Shown: one piece after another, positions 45,961 through 57,020 of the stretch
Layout: every line of letters starts with the position of its first letter
Position numbering within the stretch: position 1 is the stretch's first letter
Assembly (NCBI GenBank): GCA_933228675.1
Contig: OW121740.1
Location: 52,282,174 to 52,346,173, forward strand
Direction: 5' to 3'
DNA from: Stomorhina lunata
Taxonomy: Eukaryota > Arthropoda > Insecta > Diptera > Rhiniidae
DNA length: 64,000 nucleotides
The notes under the pieces: model-generated
Told to the model about the DNA's origin: nothing
Databases searched by the model: none
What the model saw: only the letters and a program-made list of their open reading frames with translations
Made by a program: the position numbers and the translations under genes

Positions 45961-45964
<4 letters not shown>
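45690..45964 (+). repeat. LINE 3'-end-like sequence
   Basis: Starts with the GTCT-rich target of the Transib-like element. 'CAGCGGCGGTTCATCTCATAAC', 'GCCGTTCGGAGCCGGCGTTA' and 'GTAGGTCCCTTTCAATGAG', leading into a (TA)n run, resemble 3' ends of fly non-LTR elements known from other genomes. This is recognition from memory of such tails, not domain evidence. Confidence 0.4.

Positions 45965-45997
<33 letters not shown>
45965..45997. repeat. (TA)n microsatellite
   Basis: About 16 TA units; the mariner copy 2 inserted at its last TA. Confidence 0.95.
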
Positions 45998-46000
<3 letters not shown>

Positions 46001-47256
46001 GGTGTTTTTTATTGAGGTATAGAACTTTAAGTTGGCATCACTTTTTTAACTGGCGGCCATTTTGTCAGCTGTCAAGTGATTAATATTTAGTTTGGTTTGC
46101 CATTTCATCATGAACAGGTTGACAAAAGAACAACGCTTGCAAATCGTGCAAATTTATTTCGAAAATAATGGTTCAGTTCGTCCATCAGAGCAATTAATTC
46201 GGTTAACCATGGATCGTTTTCGCACTATGTCTACTCTATGTGATAATACGCATCCGCAGCGACGTCGAACAGTGCGCACCGAAGAAACAATTGCCGCTGT
46301 AGAGCAAAGTTTTGAAGAGGACCCGAATGAATCGATTCGCCACCGTGCACAGCAATTGGAGCTTTGTCCATCAACTTTATGAAAGATTTTGCGCAAAGAT
46401 CTTGGCTTGCGACCTTACAAGATCCAGCTTGTGCAAGAATTAAAACGCCGAGACCATGCAATGCGTCGTGATTTTGGTGTATGGGCCGAAAATGAGATTG
46501 ATCTCGATGATGATTTTCATCGCAAAATTTTGTTGAGTGATGAGGCTCATTTTTGGTTGAATGGCTACGTCAACAAGCAAAATTGCCGCATTTGGAGTGA
46601 AGAGAATCCACATGAGACCCTTGAGACGCCATTACATCCACAAAAACTGACTGTTTGGTGTGCTCTATGTGCTGGTGGAGTCATTGGGCCATACTTCTTC
46701 CGAAATAATGCTGGAGAGTCAGTTACCATAAATGGAGACCGGTATAGAGCCATGATAACCGACTATTTTGTTCCCCAATTGGATAGCATGAATGTGGATG
46801 AGTTGTGGTTCCAACAAGACGGCGCTACATGCCACACAGTCCACATCATAATTGATTTATTGAAGGAAACATTCGATAAGCGCATAATTTCGCGGAATGG
46901 ACCTGTCAATTGGCCACCAAGATCGTGCGATTTGACACCACTGGATTATTTTCTTTGGGGATATGTGAAGTCGCTCGTCTACGCCAACAAACCAGAAACG
47001 TTAGGGGACTTGGAAGCCAACATTCGTGGCGTTATTGCCAACATACGGCCCCATATGCTCGAAAAAGTAGTTGAAAATTGGACCTGTAGAATTGGCTTTA
47101 TTCGAGCCAGACGCGGCGGCCACATGCCCGAAATCATATTTAAACATTAATGGCATAAAATTATCCTTCCAATAAAGCCAAACTGATGGACATTAAAACG
47201 ATTTTCTTGTGTTTTATTTCAATTCGAAGTTCTATACCTCTAAAAAAAACACCCAT
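45998..47256 (+). mobile_element. Mariner-like element (DD41D type), copy 2
   Basis: 1,259 bp between TA at 45996-45997 and TA at 47257-47258. The termini TCGGGTGTTTTTTATTGAGG and ATGGGTGTTTTTTTTAGAGG (reversed) continue to GGTATAGAACTT. It is 45 bp shorter than copy 1 because of one in-frame deletion in the transposase. AATAAA lies at 47171-47176. Confidence 0.93.
46110..47150 (+). pseudogene. Mariner-like transposase (DD41D), nonsense codon and 15-residue deletion
   Basis: Same family as 4038-5123. The start is ATG 46110 (MNRLTKEQRLQ). After NNGSVR, 15 codons present in copy 1 (EVYRKLRP and following) are deleted in frame, removing part of the N-terminal DNA-binding region. A TGA at 46380-46382 replaces the Trp of STLWKIL. 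The catalytic part from 46389 to the stop is open: LSDEAHFW, WFQQDGATCH, and SCDLTPLDYFLWGY with the 41-residue spacing; here the copy keeps the VWCAL Trp that copy 1 lost. The two copies were thus inactivated by different mutations. Confidence 0.92.
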
Positions 47257-47258
47257 TA

Positions 47259-48697
47259 TATCTAAAATTTTCCTACCCAGCACGCTATCAAATTTCATCA
47301 AAATTCATCGGTCGAAAAACTTTATGTGCGACATATAAAATTTTTTATTGAAAAGTACATTTCATGATGAACCTGCCTTCATAAATTATATACCAAATTT
47401 TAGGAAATCCTTCGCGAAGTACTCTTTTAAATTTCATCAAAATTGCCGAAAGTGCTAATTTGTTTAAAATATACTATTAAAAAATAAAACAGTCCTGGAC
47501 GATGGGCATATCTAAGTTTAGAAAATTTACAAGCAAAGCAAGCTATTAAATTTCATAAATATTGGTCTATAAACACCTAAGATATGGCTAAAACAGTAAA
47601 ATCGGTGTATTGCAAATTTCAGAATAAAACATTTTTGAGAAAACTTTATTTGACCTCAGGTGTTTATGGACCGCTTTTAATGAAATTTAATAGTGTGGAG
47701 TACGTCTTATAATTTGATATATAATGAATGTCTGCGTTTTCTATGAGCTTTACAGACCTGATTTTAGCTGACGGAGATATTTTATACTCGTAAATTATAA
47801 ATAAGTAGTCTGATTTTTGAACATTGTAAAGGAAATATATTTATGTATAACGGGCCTATATAATAACATATCAGATTTTAGGAAATCTTGATAAAAATCC
47901 ACAAACACCTGGAATATCTCCAAAACACTAAAATCGATGTACCACAAATTTCCGAATTTTTAATTTATTTTTTACTTTTTTAACTTAGTTGGTTTTTTTG
48001 GCGATATCTCAAAAGCTTATGAACCGATTTTGATGAAATTAAATAGCGTGCAGAGTATTACTACTCACACCGGATTTATAATTTAAGTAGTAGCTGACAT
48101 GATTTTTTTTCAATAGAACTTAGCCCAAATAATCCAAAAATAATAAAAATCAAATTTCTCAAAAAATGCAAAAAAGTACGTTTTATAAAAAAAAATTCAC
48201 ATATACAATTACAAGACTACTCTAAAATTGTTCAATAAAAGACACCTTCCAAATATTGTTCACTAAGAATTCATCTAAATCGGTCCACTTACTTGGGAGA
48301 TAACTATTAAAGAACTTTTTTGATATCCATAATACGAAATTAATGAATTTAATTATATATATAAGGAAGGAACAATATTTACCAAGTATTATTGAAAAGG
48401 CTTACTAAGTTTCGATAAAAGTTCATATTTATGAACTTTTTAGAACCGCGAACGTTTTCTGATTTTAAATTTTATTTTGATCACAAGATATGTAGATGTA
48501 ATATATGTATAAAAATTTAAGCCGCAGTATCAACCAAGGTAATCCAATTTATGTAGGATTCACTTAAATTAGTCTTCAGAAACATATATATTTTACAATG
48601 AACTCTTTCGATTATGTACTTTACTTTTAAAACACCATTGTTGAAGGGTATCTAAGATTCGGCATATCCGAACATAACACTCTTACTTGTTTTTAGC
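47259..48697 (+). repeat. Interspersed repeat Z (X/Y-like architecture)
   Basis: Repeating blocks 'AAATTTCATCAAAATT' and 'CACTAAAATCG' occur about every 150-250 bp. The copy ends with a hairpin-like GATTCGGCATATCCGAAC followed by ATAACACTCTTACTTGTTTTT (about 48655-48697), the same terminal arrangement as X. Non-coding. Confidence 0.65.
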
Positions 48698-50120
48698 ATA
48701 AATTCAAATACTAAATCTCTGGTATCGTCGAAATTATATTAGTTAATGACCTTTCATGCAGGAAGGGACCTTATCGCTTCTCGAATGCTTATGGTTACTT
48801 TTAAACAGATCCAAGAAAAGTGGAAAGAAAATTAACCGCACTTTCCTAGGCTATAGCAATTTAGATTAGGAAAATCGATCTAACTTAATTTTCAGGGGGT
48901 GATACACATATCGATTTTCTCTTATAAATGTTTAGTACAGCTGCTTTTTCAATTCAACTGAAACTAAATAAAAGTATTGCATATCTTTAGGCCAAATAAA
49001 ATATTTAGAAATATTTATCTCAAATTGAATTGGAAAGAAAAGAGTTGAGCGAATTATATTCCTTAATAGCAAAAACCATTGCATATCGTGTGGATGAACA
49101 AAGTAAATATTAACGGAAAAACTAAATTTTAAATAATATTTATTGTTCAGAACAATTGGATTTTAAATACCACAAACCACATCAAGATACTAAAATAAAA
49201 AAAAATATTTGTAAATATCTTAAAGTTTCTCCATATTAAAAATCATCACTTGTTTGATATTATTTATTTTAACAAAATGAATAAAACTGTTAAATAAAAC
49301 ATATGCATGTAAAGACTAGTCGACATTGACTGTCAACTGTCAAAGGAATTTTAAAATATAATAAATAATAAACTTGAGTTTAAGATTTTATAAATCTCAT
49401 GTGAGTATTTTTGGTCAATTACCAGAAAAGAACAAAGAAAAAAGTCTTAACAAAAACCACAAGTAAAGAAGATTTTCTCTTTAACTTAATACCCAGGAAA
49501 ATCTGTTGTTAAAGATTTATTTATTTAAATCTTTTACGTTTCCGGAGAAAGTGGATAATAAATATTTTTGTGGGAGTGAGTGAGTGTGTGTGTTTTTGCC
49601 TAAGTATGAGTAAAAACATATGATTTTTCAGAGACATTTATTCTTTTATTTTTCACAATTTATCACATGTTTAGTTTTCTTTCATAATTTCCTTGATTTC
49701 CCCTGTTTTTTTTTCTTTATTGACGAGTAAAGAAGGAAAGTCTTTTTTGATTGTGGAACTTATTCGTCATGGTTAAGGTCATGGATTCTTGTGTCATAAA
49801 TCACAAATGCTTGTCTGTCACAGTGTCTGCTTTTGATTGGCATCGACGCCTGATTTTGAAAAAAAACCTAATTCTTTTAATAATTTTTCTTAAAAGAATT
49901 TTCTCTTCTTAAGGGTAGAGGGGTTAGTAAATGCTTGAAGAATTACTTATGAAAATATTTATAATATTTATATTTAATCATTTGTTTTGTGACAATAATT
50001 CATGTTTACTTACGAGGGTGGGCCCCTATGTCCGCGAATTTTTTTGTATTTATCGTCTCTCAATTGTTTTCCGGTGCGATGTTTTAGAATCAAAAATTTA
50101 GAACAATATTTACTTTTTTT
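48698..50120. other. AT-rich non-coding stretch
   Basis: Nothing recognised. A GAGTGAGTGTGTGTG run lies at about 49575-49592. Confidence 0.45.
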
Positions 50121-50124
50121 GCCT

Positions 50125-50510
50125 GCTATTGAAGAATACGACTTGGACAATTTGTGGTTTCAACTAGACGGTGCCACATGCCATACAACTAGAGCGACTA
50201 TGACTTTATTGCAAGAGACATTTCCTGGCCGCGTAATTTCTCGTCGTGGCGATATCAACTGGCCACCAAGATCATGCGATTTGACACCATTATACTTTTT
50301 TTGAGGGGCTACATGAAAGATCGTGTTTATGCAGATAAACCTTTAACTGTTAAGCACTTATAAACCAACATTCGTCAAGTTATGGCTGATATACCGCCCA
50401 ATATGTGTCAAAAGTGGTCGAAAATTACCCCAAAAGAATCAATGCTTGGAACATTTCGCGTGGTTGTCACTTAAATGATGTAGTGTTTCACACATAATGT
50501 CAACGTTCAA
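50125..50510 (+). pseudogene. Mariner-like transposase fragment (third DD41D lineage)
   Basis: Only the C-terminal catalytic part remains: DNLWFQLDGATCHTTRATM (Q-to-L beside the catalytic Asp), NWPPRSCDLTPLYFF (the final Asp deleted with TPL-YFF), then after a stop 'GYMKDRVYADKPLTV' and a degenerate tail ending near NDVVFHT. Sequence divergence from the copies at 4038 and 57126 shows a separate lineage. No inverted repeats were found around it. Confidence 0.85.
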
Positions 50511-50522
50511 ACTTTGTAATAA

Positions 50523-52573
50523 ACAAGTAAGAAAGCGCTATAGTCGGTCAAGCCCGACCATACGATACCCTTCACCACTAAGGTCAAACGTGTTATTTTT
50601 CCTGTATAAAGACATATATTTGCTAAATTTTGCCATCATACAAACATTTTCTCAAAACTTATATATTTAACCTGTTTCCGTCATTTGGACTTATATGAGA
50701 GCTAGGGTCAAATGTGAACCGATTATCTCGAAATTTAGCAAATTGATTGCAGTTATTACAAAAATTATGTATGCAAAAAATATACTCAAAATTTTTATTA
50801 TCTTTAGATTTACGAGCGTTTTAGTGATTTTTTGTCTCACTTAGTGCGTTTTTAAAGAAAAGTTTGTATTGGAGCTATGGTCAAATCTGGACCGATTTTA
50901 ACGAAATTTGGTACAGTGATTTTGGTACAGTGATTTAATATATTGATATTTGTGGCCAATATATCAATTCCGGGAAGTGGGACCTATGGGAGGTACCAGA
51001 AATAATGGACCAGTTTTGACCAATTTCAATAGCAATGGGACCATGCATTATCAAAAAATGATCTGCGCCAAATTTCATCAAATTATCTTTAGAATTGCGA
51101 CCTGTAGTTTGATTACAAGGTTTACATGGGGGTCCAGCCAGCCGGCCAGACGGACGGACGGACGGATATCGCTAAATCGACTCAGAAAGTGATTCTAAGC
51201 CTATTGGTATACTAAAAGGTGGGTCTAAGACAAATATTTCTGTGCGTTATGCTAGAAACACAATCACGACAGCAGGCTACACGAACACCGACTACAAAAG
51301 TGGTTGGCTGCAACAGTCGCCTTGTAGTCAGCTACTTAATTATTTTTAAGACGACAGCTGCATTGAAAACAGCTGATATAGATTTTTGACGTTTGGACCA
51401 TAAAATTTTTTAATTTGTTTTTTAAAATAATGGACTTCCTCTATTATTATTTCATCCAAGTCCATACCTGAAATATATTAAGAAAAATTAATAATAAATA
51501 AAGAAAAAGTTATAATAAACTTACCAAATAAAACAAAAGCCAAACAAACAGATAGAAAAATTAAACAAAATAAATCAAAATGTCCACAATAAAAACAGCT
51601 GCTTATGAGTGATGCCAATATCGCATTTATAAGATGGGCAAAATGACGATTTATATTTTGACAGAAATTACATAAATCATTTTTAGTAATCAACCTCCGA
51701 TATCAACGGTTTTCATGTACCTGATAGTATATATAAATCAAAAAATTCTAATAGAATGATTTTAGTGGAATCACTTATAGTTTGAGAGTTATGAGCTTTT
51801 TAAATTTTAAAAATTGTAGGGTATAACTTTAGAAGCTTACATCCGATATTAACTTTTTTGGTATCAAACAAAAGCTACTAAAAATACTTTTCAAATGATA
51901 TATATATTCTTCCGATTTATAATGGTTAAAAAGCCCATATTCTAAAAACTTATTTTCACAACCGACATTTTTTTATAAAAATACGCATATCTTGAAACAA
52001 CATAGATATAAGTATGCTCTTTTAAATAATAGATTTTATACAGGACATATTAGGTTTTATATAACCTAAACTACGTAGCTCTAGCACATGAAGCGTGTGA
52101 GTTATGACAGTTTAAAAATTAACTTCTTAAAAATATACTTTTATTGAGGTAGAGTTATATAAATATAAATTTTTATATCATATATTAATCAGATATTATT
52201 ATATACATTATATATATAAATATTTGATAAATATATTAATTGTTTATTTCAATTTCCTTCATCTTAATTATTGTATATAAAGTTAAGTGGTTTAAATCGC
52301 TCATTTATTTCATTATTATATGGTGTTGACAGCACTAAATCTGTTATTGTCGCCAATAAAAATAGAAATTAGTTTAATCTTGGCTACAGCTACAACGGTG
52401 GTCGATAGTCGTGTAGCTGTGCCGACGTTAAAAAATTTATTCGCATTTAAATGCGTGTAACCTTATTTTGACGGGTTGTAGCCCGTAGCCTGTAGCCGTG
52501 ATTGTGTTTCTAGCATTACATACATCAGCACAAACTTATAATACCCTTTCCACCTATGGTGGTGAAGGGTATA
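50523..52573 (-). repeat. Interspersed repeat Y, antisense copy split by an insertion
   Basis: Runs from 'AAGTAAGAAAGCGCTATAG' to 51249 and resumes at 52516 with TTACATACATCAGCAC to the closing hairpin (CCTTTCCACCTATGGTGG) at about 52573. Joining the halves gives the uninterrupted GCGTTACATACATCAG seen in other copies. Confidence 0.85.
51250..52515. mobile_element. PIF/Harbinger-like non-autonomous element, 1,266 bp
   Basis: The termini are TGCTAGAAACACAATCACG, matched inverted at the right end, flanked by TTA at 51247-51249 and 52516-52518. TTA is the 3-bp TWA target typical of the PIF/Harbinger superfamily. Sub-terminal CAGGCTAC/GTAGCC and CTACAAC words are frequent on both sides. The interior is AT-rich, and the 71-codon frame near 51478-51693 has no domain; there is no DDE nuclease or Myb-like gene. 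Confidence 0.75.
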
Positions 52574-52798
52574 AAAAGGGGATGTTGTATATATAAGAAC
52601 TATAGCCAAATGTTGACCGATTGTAACAAAATTTGCCACACTGGCTGGTATTCATATAAGACTTTCTTTTAAATTTAGTGGCCATAGCTTTTACAGTTTA
52701 TCATTTGTTGGCGTTCAAGTGTATTTAAGGTGAAAGTCTGTTTCCGTAAGTGTTTTGGATGGCAGCTATGATTAAATGTGAACCGATTTCGATATATA
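52574..52798 (-). repeat. Repeat X fragment, antisense
   Basis: 'AACTATAGCCAAATGTTGACCG' to 'AAATGTGAACCGATTTCGA'; continues beyond the LINE and MITE at 54509, where 'TGCTGCCTAATGC' follows as in intact X copies. Confidence 0.75.
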
Positions 52799-52799
52799 T

Positions 52800-54259
52800 A
52801 TTTAGTCCTTTAATTCCTGGTGGAACATAGGGCCTCAACAAATGTTTTCCATGTAAGTTTATCGGTAGTCATCACTTTCATCTCGTTCCATGATACACCG
52901 AACTCCCTCAGCTCGTTCTCAGTTTGGCGTCTCCACGGGTTTGCGGGTCTACCAGACCTCCTGGAACCTTGAGGATCATATTCAATAGCTTGACGATTTA
53001 TATCAGTGGCCGCTTTTCTTAATGTGTGCCCTTGCCAGCCATATTTTCTAGTGCGTATGCTTATTTGTAGCGGGTCCTGAGCGGTGCGCAACCATAGGTC
53101 TTCATTAGAGATTGTGATGAAAATTTTGAGTATACGTCTTAAACACCGATTAACAAAAGCTTGCAGACTGTTCATCTCACGACTCGAGATATTCCAAGTC
53201 TCACAGCCATATAGGAGCACGGCTTTAAAATTGTTGTTAAAAAAGTTTATTTTGGTGGTGGTCGAGATATTATGAGATCTCCAGAGTTTGTTTAGTATGC
53301 CAAAAGCTTGCTTTGCTCTGCATAACCAATTTTGGAAGTCTTCTCTGCTGCCTCCACTTTTTGAGATAATACTCCTTATGTAACAGAAGGTTTCAACTTC
53401 AGCAAGATAAAATTTGGCGTCATTTTGTGAGTTAATTCGCATCTGCTTAGTTTTCTTGATGTTAATCTGAAGATCAGGTAGAGCAGCACGGGAGGCAAAG
53501 TTTTAAAGTTTCGATTGCATGCTTGAGAATCGATGAGTGAACAGACACACGTCATCGGCGTAATCGATGTCATGTAGTCTATCGTGAAGACCCCACGAGA
53601 TACCATATTGCCCAGTCATCGGATTGCTAAACACAACATCAAGAACTATGTTAAATAGCAGTAGGGATAACACCTATCCCTGACGGACTCCAATCTTAAA
53701 ACTAATGGGCTTGCTCTGACAACCTTCATAGAGAATACAGCAAAACGCGTTATTTGCAAAGCTCTTTTATGAGTCGTATGATCTTCTCGGGGACTCCTTT
53801 GCATCTTAAAGCTTCCCAAATAGCCCTGTGCTCTAAAGTGTCAAATGCACGTTTAAAATCAATAGGTAAAGGGGAGATCGCCGTTCAACCGATTGTTTCA
53901 CAATAACCCTAAGGCTATTAATGTGATCAATACAGGATTTATTCGGACTAAAGCCTGCTTGTTCGCGTCTAAGCTGTGGTTCAACAATGGACTCTATGCG
54001 ACTGTGCAGAATATGGGCTATGACTTTATTGACCATATTAAGAAGAGTGATACCCCTCCAGTCGTGCAAATTCACTTTTTTGGGAATTTTTATAATTAGG
54101 CCTTCTCTGAGGTCGTCCGACCAGTATTTTATCAAAGGCTTAAAAAGCTTTGTGGATAGAGCTGTATTTTCTTTGCATAATTCAAGTGGAAATCCATCAG
54201 TACCTGCAGACTTTCCAGATTTTAGGCATTTAATTGCGGCATTTATTTCTTGAGATATA
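52800..54259 (-). pseudogene. Non-LTR retrotransposon family B, 5'-truncated RT gene
   Basis: On the minus strand, 54259-53833 encodes EINAAIKCLKSGKSAGTDGF, IPKKVNLHDWRGITLLN and QAGFSPNKSC (RT fingers). Motif A reads DFKRAFDTLEHRAIW near 53855-53805 and the catalytic YADD lies near 53560-53540 in a shifted frame. An intact C-terminal frame (53442-52810) has KAVLLYGCETWN, VNRCLRRILKI, SNEDLWLRTAQDP, GHTLRKAATDINR and GRPANPWRR, ending in CSTRN. It is broken by frameshifts and stops between 53830 and 53440. The 3' end is a TA-rich tail next to repeat X. The clade is not assigned; it resembles arthropod RTE/CR1/Jockey-type elements. Confidence 0.87.
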
Positions 54260-54508
54260 TCGCACTTGTTCAACAAGAGGGTATTAACTCAAAATTTTTA
54301 AATTTTCACTTCTTAGAAGAAATTGATGTGTAGTAGTCTTATCTACCCACAGTAAAAATCTGACATCATTTTCACTTTAATTTCGCCAAAAAAACTACAG
54401 TTTTACACCTCTTCTTTATATGAAAGTAGTAGTAAAATAAAATAGTTTTTTGACTCTACTGAAAATTTTAAAATTTTGAGTTAATACCCTCTTGTTGATA
54501 AAGTGCGA
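54260..54508. mobile_element. Palindromic MITE, 249 bp, TA-flanked
   Basis: TCGCACTT and CAACAAGAGGGTATTAACTC at the left are inverted at the right with about 47 bp of near-perfect pairing. TA occurs at 54258-54259 and 54509-54510. It lies exactly at the 5' truncation point of LINE B. Confidence 0.75.
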
Positions 54509-54511
54509 TAT

Positions 54512-55018
54512 GCTGCCTAATGCTTGTGAAAAAATTCTATATACCAATTTTTATCATCATGACTGTTATAATTTGCCATTTATTAGCAAATAAGAAATTA
54601 GCCTAGACGAGGCTATACGGGAGCTATAGTCAAATGTGAACCAATTTTGCCCAATTTCAATACAAAATTTTTTTCCCAGAAATTAAGAATATTTTTGAAT
54701 TATAAGAATTATTTTTTCAAGTGAGTCTGGCCAGGGATCGAACTTGGGCCTCTGGTATGCTAGGCGGATGACTAACCTGCTATACCACGGCGGTCTGGTT
54801 CTTCCTGAGTGAAAGGGTTGTTCGGCATTCCCCAATTGCCGGTTTGAATTACAAAAAAAAAACTTCTTAACAAAACAAACAACAAAAAACTATTACCCAG
54901 AATTTCATAACGATTCAGAATATATATTCCTTTTGGTTTTTGAGCCAATATTAAGGAAATTACAAACGGAATGACAATTTAAATAAAACCCTTATTCTAT
55001 TTGATGGTGGGTATAAAA
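54512..55018 (-). repeat. Repeat X fragment, antisense, with SINE-like insert
   Basis: 'TGCTGCCTAATGC' to 'GGTGGGTATAAAAAG'. The middle (about 54705-54895) is replaced by a tRNA-like sequence. Confidence 0.65.
54716..54800 (-). tRNA. tRNA-derived sequence (SINE head or pseudogene)
   Basis: On the minus strand: GTGGTATAGCAGGTTAGTC (A-box region), loop CCTAGCAT, and AAGTTCGATCCC (B box), with partial T-stem pairing. The acceptor stem does not close. Flanking A-rich text on the opposite side (54848-54892) could be tail-like. Likely a SINE head rather than a working tRNA. Confidence 0.5.
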
Positions 55019-55020
55019 AG

Positions 55021-55215
55021 AACGACCCCTCCTAATGTTAAAATAGGACATCCGAAAATTCGATGGAAAGGCCAAGTAGAGGAAAATCTTTCAAAGCTTG
55101 GCCTATAAAATTGGAGAATATGCGCACAAGATCAAAGCTCATAGAATTCTAAAATATGCTCGGCCTTTGACCTTAACAGGCTGTAAATATAGGCCATTTA
55201 AGTAAGTACCTAAGT
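55021..55215 (+). pseudogene. LINE family A, internally deleted copy (3' end)
   Basis: 'CCTCCTAATGTT' is followed after about 10 bases by 'CATCCGAAAATTCGATGG', AAAGGCCAAGTAGAGG and the terminal 'GCCTTTGACCTTAACAGGC' with a tail of TAAGTA repeats. The jump from leader to 3' end matches that at 33842-34285. Confidence 0.7.
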
Positions 55216-56270
55216 ATTTTAAAAAGTAAAAAAAGCTTTAAGTTCTATAAATTAAAATCAACCATCGTATTTGTTGGCCCTAAAATAAATATTTAAATTT
55301 TGTAGTATCATTTCAAAATTAAATTTTCAAAACTTTACCCCAAACAATTAATTACAATTAAATATAAAGTTATTGAAATTTCAAAAACAAACGAAAAACT
55401 TTTGTTTGAACCTTTTCGACACTTTTAAATAATTTTCTCAATACTTTTCGTATTATGACAGTGGAAATTGTTGGTAACTGTTTTTAATAAATAACTTCCT
55501 TCCTGTTAGGATAAACAAAAAAGCCTAAAATTTATCGACTTGATAAAGTGTAAAGATGACTATGGAGAAAAGTTTTTCGAAATCGGATAAAGGCAAATCA
55601 TGCAAATTTGCACACCAAAGATAAATGAGAAAGCAAAAAATTTATAAATTGAAACGAATATTAAAAACAAATAAGAAAGTATTTAAAGCTATAAACATTT
55701 TTAAAACAATTAATTAAATTAAAAAATTAAACTACTTGATATTTTTTTTAAATTTATCAAAATATAAAGACCCCCTAACCTAATACTTCCAAGTCATATG
55801 TTACCGTGTTTAAAAACATTTTTGGCAAATCTTAAGGAATGTCTTAGAAACATTCCGAAAGTTGTATTTTTTTTCTTTAGCTTTAAGGTTTGCCTTTTAA
55901 ACGCGACATATGAAATAGGTATTTCCCAGTTTGGGGTGAAAATACTCGCTACTTAAGAAGAAGGGACTTGGAAAATTACACACATTTTATAGTGAGTGCA
56001 GAAGACAACAATAATGATTTATGACCGTTAAATGTACACAGAATCCTTAAAGGATAACATCGAGCAGTAAAGGAAAAGAAATCTCCAAAAATCACATACT
56101 TAAATGTTGAGTACTACAAGAATTTTTTTTGAAAAATAAGCGGAGGAAAATAATTTATAACTAAAGTGGTCCCATCATATGGAAGATGATGTACAACTAT
56201 AGACAATATTCAAATAATCTAAATTGATATTTATTTTATATACATACGTACATACATACATATGGGCAAA
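55216..56270. other. AT-rich non-coding stretch
   Basis: No gene or family match noticed; (CATA)n-like run near 56243-56262. Confidence 0.45.
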
Positions 56271-57020
56271 TCCTGCGTGACGGACGATACCTTTGTACGG
56301 ATTTTGTTGTACTTAAATGAATTCCATTGTCGTTTTACACGAGATATCTTTGCACAGATTTCGGAGAATATTAGGTCATCGATTGTGCTCTCGAATGGCA
56401 TTTGTTAATTTACAAACTTGCTTTGGTGAAAAAAGATATTCGCTTTTAAAGTGCTGTGACGGACGCTACAAAAAATGCAAGTGACTTTTTTTCAACACAT
56501 ATTTCTGTAATTTTCATCAAAACGGTCATAGTAATAAAAAAAAATGTCAATTTATCGAAGATAGAGGAAAATCAGAGGATTACAAACCCGCTTTTATAAG
56601 ATATTTTAAAGTTTCCAGTTTCAACAAAAATCCATAAATGTACTGTTGCGGACGCTATGTGATGGACGATACAGTTTTTACTTGAACGTTTTTTATTAGA
56701 AAAAATGCATATTTCATATTTTTTTAAGGGTTCGTAAATCAGTAAAAATAATAGTGTTATGTATTCCCTAATTTCATCTCCTTCATCTTCATATTCGCGG
56801 TTAAAAATGCGGTTTTTGGACACAATTTAATATTTCGCACAACGACTACATACATATATTTATTTAAAGTTACACTTTTTACATCTTATTTTTCGTCCCA
56901 AGAATGCTGAGGCTAAATGTTAGAGTGTTCCAAAAATATTTTTTTTTTTAAAGCATAAAATTTGCCCCCACTGTATGTTTTTTTTAACACATAATACCTT
57001 AAATTTAATCTGTGGATATA

